In this document: positions 1 to 5,663 of the stretch, one piece after another
How the letters are laid out: each line of letters begins with the position of its first letter
Position numbering within the stretch: the first letter of the stretch is position 1
Assembly (NCBI GenBank): GCA_030017825.1
Contig: JASEGW010000099.1
Span: forward strand, 1 to 5,695
Direction: 5' to 3'
Origin: a bacterium
GTDB lineage: Bacteria; UBA9089; JAHJRX01
DNA length: 5,695 bases
Made by a program: the position numbers and the translations under genes
The notes under the pieces: generated by a model
What the model saw: the letters and a program-made list of their open reading frames with translations, nothing else
Told to the model about the DNA's origin: nothing
The model's database searches: none

Positions 1-429
1 AGCTGTAGATTTGGAACAATCTTTGGAACATCAATTGGGATGCGTTTTCATACAGCAGTAAACAAGTTTTGCTGGCAGGCGGTGATGGGGCAACCTATCA
101 CTGTATGGCGCACCGCACTCAATCAAAAAAGGCCGTATTTGGATCTTAAAGATGCAGTTAATGCAATTCGTTTTATTATCCAAAAAGATTTGTTTGATGG
201 AGGAGTTTATAATATATTAACAACTAACACAACAGTTGGTGAGATTATTAATATTATTTCTTCGTATATTCCAGATATAAGTATAGAGTTGGTTGATACA
301 AAAATAATGAATCAGTTATCCTACTGTGTATCCAATGAGCGATTTATTAAAAATGGTTTTGAATTTAAGGGGAGTATAGAGAGAGGGATTAAAGAGACAG
401 TATATCTCCTTAAAAACGCAATACCGTAA
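1..429 (+). CDS. NAD-dependent epimerase/dehydratase (extended SDR), 3' part only
   Basis: The reading frame is open from the first base to the TAA at 427-429, giving 142 residues, so the gene starts outside the window. An ATG at 40 lies inside conserved sequence (the frame reads RFGTIFGTSIGMRFHTAVNK across it) and is not the true start. The blocks RFGTIFG, GMRFHTAVNKFCWQAVMGQP, the arginine-containing RTALNQKRPYLDLKDAV, and YNILTTNTTVGEII are typical of the C-terminal substrate-binding half of extended SDR sugar-nucleotide epimerases/dehydratases. The N-terminal Rossmann glycine motif and the catalytic YxxxK are upstream and unseen. The family acts in the cytoplasm on NDP-sugars; the specific reaction cannot be assigned. 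It sits 145 bases before the next gene on the same strand and looks somewhat less AT-rich than that gene, so it may belong to an older part of the locus. Family assignment is firm; substrate is unknown. Confidence 0.88.
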   Translation, partial: SCRFGTIFGTSIGMRFHTAVNKFCWQAVMGQPITVWRTALNQKRPYLDLKDAVNAIRFIIQKDLFDGGVYNILTTNTTVGEIINIISSYIPDISIELVDTKIMNQLSYCVSNERFIKNGFEFKGSIERGIKETVYLLKNAIP

Positions 430-451
430 AAGTCGCCCAAAAACACAGCTC

Positions 452-465
452 GTCCCCTTTTCCCC
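452..465 (-). repeat. G-rich 14-mer (minus strand), left copy of a motif also found at 5282-5295
   Basis: On the minus strand this reads GGGGAAAAGGGGAC. The plus strand at 5282-5295 reads GGGGCATAGGGGAC, a 12 of 14 match. The two copies lie in opposite orientation just outside the four-gene block 575-5267. Function is not known. It could be a footprint of a small mobile repeat, a cassette boundary, or chance similarity between short G-rich sequences. Confidence 0.4.
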
Positions 466-525
466 AATTCTTGAGTTTTAGTCCAGTCTCTTCAATGCCC
501 ACTTTTTGAGATTTAGATTTTTTGC

Positions 526-546
526 CTAACTATCAAGATTGGTTAG
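526..546. repeat. Small imperfect inverted repeat before the membrane protein gene
   Basis: CTAAC at 526-530 pairs with GTTAG at 542-546, extended by a T-G wobble and one A-T pair. It lies about 20 bases before the ribosome binding site of the next gene. No T tract follows, so it is not a standard intrinsic terminator. It may be a weak mRNA hairpin or operator-like site, but it is short enough to be chance. Confidence 0.25.
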
Positions 547-565
547 ATGAAAGCTAATATGCCAT

Positions 566-571
566 GAGGAG
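566..571 (+). promoter_or_regulatory. Strong ribosome binding site, decides between two adjacent ATG codons
   Basis: GAGGAG at 566-571 is the clearest Shine-Dalgarno sequence in the window. It is followed by two consecutive in-frame ATGs at 575 and 578. The spacing is 3 bases to the first and 6 bases to the second, so the second ATG has the more usual spacing. The protein changes by only one methionine. Confidence 0.7.
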
Positions 572-574
572 AAA

Positions 575-1843
575 ATGATGAAGCGATATAAAATTATCTT
601 CTGGATAATTAATTTATCTATTTTTATTTATTTATATCAAAAGGGCTATAGTCTATCACCCGATAGTAGTGGCTATATTGAAAATTTAATAATACGCACA
701 CCAATATATCCCATCATTTTAGATTTTTTTGAGCTGATATTCAGGCAGAACTATTTGATTTTTGTTTATATTTTTCAAATATTGTTTGGGTTCTTGTCGG
801 TTTATATTTTTGCTAATACCTTAAAGAGTAGGTTTAGATGCAATAATCTTATATTTTATGTACTGTTTTTTACTCTGCTTTCGCCGCATTATATTCCTTA
901 TTTAAATATTTCGAATGTAATCTTGGCTGAATCGTTATCCTATAGCTTTCTCTTGCTTACGCTCTCGTTCTTTGTAAAAGTCTTATTTAATATGGATAAT
1001 ACAAATATTATTATTACAATTTTATTATCAGCATTAATCCCTCTTATAAGACCACAGTTTATATTTTTGTATGTTTTTATAGCTTTATTCTTATGTTTTG
1101 TTTTTTGGGTTGAAAGAAACTATAAGCAATTTCTAATATTAACTTTTATTCTTATTTCTTCTGTAATCGTTGCGAATTTATTTCAAAGAACCTATAATTA
1201 TGTGGTGCACGGACATTTCAGTCATGTCCCCCTGGTTGGGATACAACTTCTAATAACACAATTGTATGTTTCAGATCCTTCTGATATTGCTCTGTTTAAA
1301 GATCAAGGAGAAATATGTTTTTTTTCTAAGGTATATGATTCTATGAAAGAACAGGAACTATTAAAAAAAGATAGTAATCCAGGAACCCATTATGAAGTTG
1401 CATATAATAGCATTATACGCATTATCCAGAAGGTCTATATAGAGAATTATGTGAAAAAGGATATAGCGAAAGAATTGCCCCAATACGATAGATTTACGAC
1501 AAAGATAGCATTAACCTTAATGAAAAAAAATTATAAAGAGACTATAAAACAGTTTATCCATAATATATATAGAAGGATCGGGGGATTTTATTATTTTGTT
1601 TTAATTCTTTTCGGTGTGGGGATTTCGCTCTATTTATACAGCACAACAAGAGATCTGGTCGCATTACTTTTTTTGTTTGCAACAGTTTTAAACATCCTGA
1701 ACTATACTTTAGTTTCTCTGTTTGAACCTGTTTTAATAAGGTATTCGTTTTATACAGATACGGTTCAGCTTGTAGCGTTTATGTTGCTTATCAGCTCACT
1801 TATGAACAACAAGAAAATAGAGGACAGGAAAGAATCGATCTAA
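575..1843 (+). CDS. Multi-pass membrane protein, putative GT-C-type glycosyltransferase
   Basis: This is a 422-residue, very hydrophobic protein with roughly nine to eleven predicted membrane helices. Helix 1 covers about residues 7-22. It is followed by an outer-face loop with PDSSGYI (29-35) and RTPIYP (41-46), the layout seen in GT-C enzymes (ArnT/PMT_2-like), where an acidic residue in the first loop is catalytic; D30 is the candidate. More helices follow to about residue 203, then a polar segment of roughly 130 residues (about 205-335), then three C-terminal helices, with EPVLIRY at 384-390 before the last. The family uses polyprenyl-phosphate-linked sugars on the periplasmic or outer face, which fits the DPM1-like GT2 gene three places downstream. 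I do not recognise a named orthologue; a polysaccharide polymerase or transport role is possible. The start is set by the GAGGAG at 566-571, and ATG 578 is equally plausible. The stop overlaps the next start by one base. Confidence 0.72.
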   Translation: MMKRYKIIFWIINLSIFIYLYQKGYSLSPDSSGYIENLIIRTPIYPIILDFFELIFRQNYLIFVYIFQILFGFLSVYIFANTLKSRFRCNNLIFYVLFFTLLSPHYIPYLNISNVILAESLSYSFLLLTLSFFVKVLFNMDNTNIIITILLSALIPLIRPQFIFLYVFIALFLCFVFWVERNYKQFLILTFILISSVIVANLFQRTYNYVVHGHFSHVPLVGIQLLITQLYVSDPSDIALFKDQGEICFFSKVYDSMKEQELLKKDSNPGTHYEVAYNSIIRIIQKVYIENYVKKDIAKELPQYDRFTTKIALTLMKKNYKETIKQFIHNIYRRIGGFYYFVLILFGVGISLYLYSTTRDLVALLFLFATVLNILNYTLVSLFEPVLIRYSFYTDTVQLVAFMLLISSLMNNKKIEDRKESI

Positions 1844-3642
1844 TGTGTGGTATTTCAGGAAAAATTAATTATAGCCAAAACCCAAACCTTGAAAATCTCT
1901 TGAAAATTAACAATAAATTGTATCATAGAGGCCCGGATGACGGCGATGTGATAAATCTCGACGATATAGCCGCCTTGGGACATAGGAGATTATCCATTAT
2001 TGATCTTTCAAATAAAGCCCATCAGCCAATGCAAGATAGGACTAAGCGTTATACGATTACATATAATGGAGAAGTTTACAATTTTAAAGAGCTAAGGAAG
2101 GAATTGGAGACGGCCGGGTATCAATTTGCCAGTACTTCCGACACAGAAGTGGTGCTGTACTCTTTTATCCACTGGGGAGTGAAGTGTTTTAAAAAATTCA
2201 ATGGGATGTTTGCTCTGGCTATTTGGGATAGTAAAGAAAAAGAACTAATTATGGCCAGGGATAAATTTGGGAAGAAACCTCTTTATTATACATTATTAAA
2301 CAATGAACTCACATTTGCCTCAGAGCTTACCGGACTGTTAGAAGATAGCTCAATAAGAGAAAGGGCCGTCCTTTCTGTCTCAGCCATAACTCATTATTTA
2401 GCCATAGGTTATATATTATCTCCCCTTACAATTTACAATGAGATATTAAAACTGGAGCCATCAACATATATGAAATTCAAAGATGGGAGAATAGTAGAGA
2501 AGGCAAGGTATTGGGAGTATAAAGATTATTTTTATAATAAAACAAACCAAAGCAGAGAAGAAATTATAGAAAATCTGGAATATCTGTTTGATAAAGCTGT
2601 CAGATACAGATTGATTAGTGATGTGCCGGTTGGAGCATTCTTGAGTGGAGGGGTGGATTCTAGCGGGGTAGTAGCCTTTGCCAAAAAGTATATGGGAAAT
2701 GGGTTGAAGACCTTTAGCCTGGGGTTCGTTCAGGATAGTTACAGTGAATTGGATGATGCAAAAAGGATTTCAGACTATCTTTGTACAATCCATCACGGGA
2801 AGATATCCGAGGTGGATAATAATATAAGCATTATAGATCGTGGAATAAGTTGTTATGATGAACCATTTTCTGATACTTCACTTATTCCTATGGTAGAGAT
2901 TTCAGAATTAGTTTCAGGATATGTAAAAGTTGTTTTGTCAGGAGATGGTGCTGATGAAATTTTTGCTGGCTACGAAACTTATAAGGCGGATGTTTTCAAA
3001 AGGAAATTTGATATACTCCCTCGGTTATTGATAAATTTGACTTCTACCCTATTAGATAGAATAGTAAAAGAATCAAATAGTAAGAAAGTCGGAACAGGAT
3101 TTAAGCTCAGGCAGTTTTCAAAAGGTTTAGCAAGTGATTATCGATATGCTCATTATGCGTGGCGAGAGTTGTACAACGAGCAAGAAAGAATAGATTTAAT
3201 AGGTTCAGAACACAAAGAAGAGATTCAAGAATCAAGTCCCTATTTTAAATTTGAGAATTATTATAATGAGGTTTCAGATATAGATCATTTGAGCCAACAT
3301 CTTTATGTAGATGCTAAAACTTGGCTGGCAGATGATATTTTAGTAAAAGTAGATAGGGCTACTATGGCATTTTCTATTGAAGCCAGGTGTCCGTTTTTGG
3401 ATTCCGAACTTGTAGAATATGCAGCTTCTATACCTTCAAAATATAAAATGAATAAGTTGGAGGGGAAATATATATTAAAAAAGATGTTAGAGAAATACTT
3501 GCCAACGGATACAGTCTACAAGAGAAAATCAGGTTTTAATGCTCCTGTTAACATTTGGCTTGAGAATAGAAATGAGAATGAACATAAATTCTTTAATAAA
3601 TATGTCCTGAGGCAAAAGAAGATTTATCTTGATGCAATATAG
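1843..3642 (+). CDS. asnB: Asparagine synthase (glutamine-hydrolysing)-type amidotransferase
   Basis: The 599-residue protein has both domains of the AsnB family. The N-terminal class II glutaminase domain begins MCGISG, with Cys2 as the expected nucleophile after Met removal. It keeps RGPDD, HRRLSIIDLS (47-56), YNGEVYN (74-80) and SDTE (99-102) for glutamine binding. The synthetase domain has the pyrophosphate loop SGGVDSS (268-274), SGDGADE (366-372), KVDRATM (502-508), EARCPFLD (513-520) and KRKSGF (560-565). It would transfer glutamine-derived ammonia to an ATP-activated carboxylate. In free metabolism that is aspartate; in glycan clusters such enzymes can amidate sugar acids (WbpS of Pseudomonas aeruginosa is a known example), and that role is inferred here from context. 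The ATG lies in TAATG, so it is probably translationally coupled to the gene before it, with AGGAAAG at 1826-1832 as ribosome binding site. The C-terminus ends only about 35 residues after KRKSGF, shorter than in most relatives of this type. The symbol denotes the family, not proven asparagine synthesis. Confidence 0.92.
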   Translation: MCGISGKINYSQNPNLENLLKINNKLYHRGPDDGDVINLDDIAALGHRRLSIIDLSNKAHQPMQDRTKRYTITYNGEVYNFKELRKELETAGYQFASTSDTEVVLYSFIHWGVKCFKKFNGMFALAIWDSKEKELIMARDKFGKKPLYYTLLNNELTFASELTGLLEDSSIRERAVLSVSAITHYLAIGYILSPLTIYNEILKLEPSTYMKFKDGRIVEKARYWEYKDYFYNKTNQSREEIIENLEYLFDKAVRYRLISDVPVGAFLSGGVDSSGVVAFAKKYMGNGLKTFSLGFVQDSYSELDDAKRISDYLCTIHHGKISEVDNNISIIDRGISCYDEPFSDTSLIPMVEISELVSGYVKVVLSGDGADEIFAGYETYKADVFKRKFDILPRLLINLTSTLLDRIVKESNSKKVGTGFKLRQFSKGLASDYRYAHYAWRELYNEQERIDLIGSEHKEEIQESSPYFKFENYYNEVSDIDHLSQHLYVDAKTWLADDILVKVDRATMAFSIEARCPFLDSELVEYAASIPSKYKMNKLEGKYILKKMLEKYLPTDTVYKRKSGFNAPVNIWLENRNENEHKFFNKYVLRQKKIYLDAI

Positions 3643-3661
3643 CCAATGATGAGTAAATAAA

Positions 3662-4381
3662 ATGAGGGAAATTAAATCTGATCAAACTATGACTATGGCC
3701 ATAAAGACAGCCAATAACTATCATGATTGGGTTTATAATAGTTTTTCCCATTTTATCAAAAAGGGAATAGTTCTTGAGGTTGGCTCGGGTCATGGGAAGT
3801 ATTCAAAAAAAATTATAGCGGATGTAACCGAACTTATTGTTTCAGACATTGATCCAAATGCTATAGAAAACATGAAAAATGAATTATCAGCTTACGATAA
3901 TATTCATTGCCTGGTGATGAATGGCGTACAAAAAGACCAATTGAACAAAAATGTTGACAATATTATCCTGATTAATGTCTTAGAGCATATTGAAGACGAT
4001 AATAGATTAATAAAACAAAGTTGCGAATGCTTAAATCCTGAGGGTAAATTAATAATCTTTATTCCAGCATTTGAGATGCTATATTCCCATTTAGATAAAC
4101 AAGCTGGTCATTATAGGCGATATACAAAAAAGAGTATTTTGAGGTTACTAATAGATGATTTTGAGATAGAGTATATGAAATTTTTCAATGCCATAGGATT
4201 TTTTGGATGGTTGGCAAATAAATATACCTGTAGTAAAATTAATTCTAAGACCACAAATATGCAAGTATCTTTATATAATAAGCTTATTCCAATAATAAAA
4301 TATTTTGACCATCTATTGCCTTTTATAGGACAATCATTGGTTGTTGTGGCAACAAAAAAAGAAAAGGACCAGAAAAACTAA
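3662..4381 (+). CDS. Class I SAM-dependent methyltransferase
   Basis: The 239-residue protein has a Rossmann-type methyltransferase fold. Motif I is VLEVGSGHG (37-45), and the acidic end of strand 2 is SDIDP (61-65). NVLEHIEDD (105-113) is the usual motif IV/post-core block, followed by LNPEGKLIIFIPA. The later signatures HLDKQAGHYRRYT (143-155), FNAIGFFGW and PFIGQSLVVVATK are typical of a subgroup found in surface-glycan loci next to glycosyltransferases. The likely reaction is methyl transfer from SAM to a sugar, lipid or glycan-attached group in the cytoplasm; the acceptor cannot be told. The N-terminus, with ANNYHDW before motif I, fits the family, so the ATG at 3662 is credible even though its ribosome binding site is weak. 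It lies 19 bases after the amidotransferase and ends 1 base before the GT2 start. Confidence 0.88.
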   Translation: MREIKSDQTMTMAIKTANNYHDWVYNSFSHFIKKGIVLEVGSGHGKYSKKIIADVTELIVSDIDPNAIENMKNELSAYDNIHCLVMNGVQKDQLNKNVDNIILINVLEHIEDDNRLIKQSCECLNPEGKLIIFIPAFEMLYSHLDKQAGHYRRYTKKSILRLLIDDFEIEYMKFFNAIGFFGWLANKYTCSKINSKTTNMQVSLYNKLIPIIKYFDHLLPFIGQSLVVVATKKEKDQKN

Positions 4382-4382
4382 C

Positions 4383-5267
4383 ATGTTATCAGTCATTATT
4401 CCTGCACTAAATGAAGAAGATATTATTAAGGAGACAATAGGTTCTATTAGAACTCCATTGAAAAAGGCAAATATTATTCATGAAATTATTGTAATTAATG
4501 ATGGTTCCAGTGATCATACGGGCAAAATAGCATTGGAATGTGGAGTTGAAGTCATTACCCACCCCAAGCCATCTGGTTATGGCAAATCATTAAAAGACGG
4601 AATACTAAAAGCTCAGTATGATCTTATTGCAATAACCGATGCCGATGGAACATATCCAAATGATCGATTACTTGATTTATACAACATTGTTATAAAGGAA
4701 GGTTATGATATGGCAGTTGGAGCGAGAACAGGTAAAGCGTACCAAGGAACTTTTTTGAAAATGCCGGCCAGAAAGATTTTTTTGTGGCTTAGTGAATATG
4801 CAACAGGTGAAAAAATAGATGATATTAATAGTGGCTTGAGGGTTTTTAAAAAAGAAATACCTTTAGGATGTTGGAATGTCATAAGCAATAGCTTTAGTTT
4901 TACTACGACTATCACCTTAGCTGCCTTTTCAAAGGGGTACTTTGTGAAGTATATATCCATAGATTATCATAAAAGAATCGGTAAATCTCATGTAAGATAT
5001 TGGAGAGACACTCTTAGAAGCTTCCAAATTATTGTAGAAAATATACTCTATTACAATCCCTTGAAACTATTTTTATTACTCGTAAATACTTCATTGATTG
5101 TATCTTTGTTGTCGGGGGGAATTTATATAATTGTAGAAACTCCTAAAATATTCAACTTTTTTGGCAACCTTTCAGTGTATAGCTTTGCATCTGCTATCGT
5201 TGTTGCGGGTATTGGTTTGCTAGCTGATTTGGTTAGAATAAGCAAAAGAATGGATGATAAAAAATAG
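4383..5267 (+). CDS. Family 2 glycosyltransferase, DPM1/polyprenyl-phosphate sugar synthase type
   Basis: I place the start at ATG 4383, giving 294 residues. The frame can be extended to a TTG at 4341, but the family begins right at SVIIPALNEE (3-12), so the added 14 basic residues are unlikely to be real. Motifs in order are INDGSSDHT (38-46), the nucleotide/metal-binding DADGTYP (86-92), DINSGLRVFKK (147-157), SFTTTITLAAF (172-182) and YHKRIGKS (195-202), all typical of GT-A enzymes of the dolichol/polyprenyl-phosphate mannosyltransferase-like group. Two membrane helices at about 227-251 and 265-284 form a C-terminal anchor. The expected role is transfer of a sugar from an NDP-sugar to a polyprenyl phosphate at the inner face of the cytoplasmic membrane, giving a donor for a GT-C enzyme such as the one at 575-1843. 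AAGGA at 4364-4368 is a possible ribosome binding site with rather long spacing. The start lies 1 base after the methyltransferase stop, suggesting coupling. The sugar is unknown. Confidence 0.9.
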   Translation: MLSVIIPALNEEDIIKETIGSIRTPLKKANIIHEIIVINDGSSDHTGKIALECGVEVITHPKPSGYGKSLKDGILKAQYDLIAITDADGTYPNDRLLDLYNIVIKEGYDMAVGARTGKAYQGTFLKMPARKIFLWLSEYATGEKIDDINSGLRVFKKEIPLGCWNVISNSFSFTTTITLAAFSKGYFVKYISIDYHKRIGKSHVRYWRDTLRSFQIIVENILYYNPLKLFLLLVNTSLIVSLLSGGIYIIVETPKIFNFFGNLSVYSFASAIVVAGIGLLADLVRISKRMDDKK

Positions 5268-5297
5268 GGTAGCGGGGCATAGGGGCATAGGGGACAG
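5267..5297 (+). repeat. Tandem G-rich 8-base units with a G-quadruplex-compatible pattern
   Basis: From the last base of the GT2 stop codon the sequence has four G runs: GGG at 5267-5269 and GGGG at 5274-5277, 5282-5285 and 5290-5293. Each is separated by a 4-base spacer (TAGC, CATA, CATA), which satisfies the simple G3+N1-7 quadruplex rule. The last three runs are also a near-tandem repeat of 8-base units, GGGGCATA, GGGGCATA and GGGGACAG. In this AT-rich window such a run stands out. It could affect transcript 3' ends, or be the footprint of a mobile repeat. Confidence 0.6.
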
Positions 5298-5301
5298 TTT
5301 A

Positions 5302-5330
5302 TGCAACCTTAGCAAAGGCAGAAAGTTGCA
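5302..5330. repeat. Imperfect inverted repeat between GT2 and the truncated nucleotidyltransferase
   Basis: TGCAAC at 5302-5307 is complementary to GTTGCA at 5325-5330. An alternative inner hairpin pairs CCTT (5307-5310) with AAGG (5315-5318). GTTGCAAC at 5325-5332 is itself an 8-base palindrome. No T tract follows, so it is not a classic terminator. It could be an operator for the nucleotidyltransferase gene or part of the repeat junk around it. Confidence 0.3.
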
Positions 5331-5357
5331 ACAAAATCATTGACAATAGGTACATTT

Positions 5358-5579
5358 ATGATGGAGATGCTTAACTACTTAACTAAAAAAGAGAGAAAAG
5401 CCTTAGAAGAATTCTCCTTCCGTTTAAAGGACTTCCTTGGTAAGAACCTGGTCTTTGTAAAATTGTTTGGGTCAAAAGTCAGGGGTGATTTTAATAAAGA
5501 TTCTGATATTGATATTTTGTTGATCCTTCGGGAAAAATGTAACTACTCAAAAACTTGTGGATTTTGCATAGATTTGTAG
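5358..5579 (+). pseudogene. Truncated MNT-type minimal nucleotidyltransferase
   Basis: The 73-residue product has the head of the polymerase-beta-like minimal nucleotidyltransferase fold: LNYLTKKERKALEEF, a typical N-terminal helix, then LFGSKVRGDFNKDSDIDILLIL, which contains the GS-x10-DxD signature (G38 S39, D50, D52). Complete members usually have about 100 or more residues and a third acidic residue further on; here the protein stops soon after REK (58-60). The last 13 residues (CNYSKTCGFCIDL) resemble no family sequence I know and overlap a decayed direct repeat; the TAG stop lies in the left arm of a palindromic element. The frame can be extended back to a TTG at 5340, but an ATG at 5358, 5361 or 5367 fits the family better; AGG at 5348-5350 is a weak ribosome binding site for 5358. 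Intact relatives often act as the antitoxin-like partner of HEPN proteins (MNT/HEPN modules); no HEPN gene is seen. Probably non-functional. Confidence 0.7.
5535..5566 (+). repeat. Direct repeat copy A, decayed, left of the palindrome
   Basis: Bases 5535-5566 align with 5631-5663 with about 25 matches in 32 aligned positions and one gap. The ungapped core 5544-5566 against 5641-5663 matches at 18 of 23. Copy A contains an ATG at 5537 followed at once by TAA, so it encodes nothing. In the +1 frame relative to the truncated nucleotidyltransferase it reads TQKLVDFA, against TQIPLDFE in copy B. Confidence 0.45.
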
Positions 5580-5633
5580 TGTAGGGCCTTGTGCCCGTAG
5601 TCAAATTACGCCCATAAAGGGCTACACTACAAA
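5573..5633. repeat. Palindromic REP/MITE-like element
   Basis: A perfect 12-base inverted repeat, TTTGTAGTGTAG at 5573-5584 and CTACACTACAAA at 5622-5633, encloses 37 bases. The stem can continue as CCTT (5587-5590) with AAGG (5617-5620) after a small bulge, and an inner hairpin pairs CGTA (5596-5599) with TACG (5607-5610). It codes for no transposase, so if mobile it would depend on one elsewhere. It supplies the stop codon of the truncated nucleotidyltransferase, and its right end shares a base with the next ATG. It is richer in G+C than its surroundings, as dispersed palindromic repeats often are. There is no T tract for a terminator. Confidence 0.7.
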
Positions 5634-5663
5634 TGGCAATTACTCAAATTCCACTGGATTTTG
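5631..5663 (+). repeat. Direct repeat copy B, right of the palindrome
   Basis: This is the better-preserved partner of 5535-5566. It starts at the last bases of the palindrome's right arm and includes an ATG at 5633 opening MAITQIPLDFE, which resembles the start of a nucleotidyltransferase family. The similarity between copies covers the region from the ATG to GGATTTTG. Confidence 0.45.

Noticed and set aside
471..516. Near-identical 11-mers TTGAGTTTTAG (471-481) and TTGAGATTTAG (506-516)
   Set aside because: They are short, T-rich and found only as a pair, so chance is likely; there is no array or CRISPR-like spacing.
555..560. TAATAT as a -10 box before the membrane protein gene
   Set aside because: No acceptable -35 hexamer lies about 17 bases upstream, and such hexamers are common by chance in AT-rich DNA.
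3593..3793. A 66-codon reverse-strand open frame across the amidotransferase/methyltransferase junction
   Set aside because: It is antisense to two well-supported genes, covers the methyltransferase motif I region and has no family resemblance.
4354..4360. A7 run near the end of the methyltransferase as a programmed frameshift fusing it to GT2
   Set aside because: Fusion would need a +1 or -2 slip rather than the usual -1, and the GT2 gene has its own well-placed ATG.
4341..4382. Upstream TTG start for the GT2 gene
   Set aside because: It would add 14 basic residues before the family's usual N-terminus and overlap the methyltransferase by 41 bases; ATG 4383 fits better.
4703..4960. An 85-codon reverse-strand open frame inside the GT2 gene
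   Set aside because: It lies wholly opposite conserved GT2 coding sequence and shows no motifs of its own.
5340..5362. TTGACA at 5340-5345 with TATGAT at 5357-5362 as a sigma-70 promoter
   Set aside because: The spacing is only 11 bases, far below the usual 16-18, and the -10-like hexamer overlaps the likely start codons.
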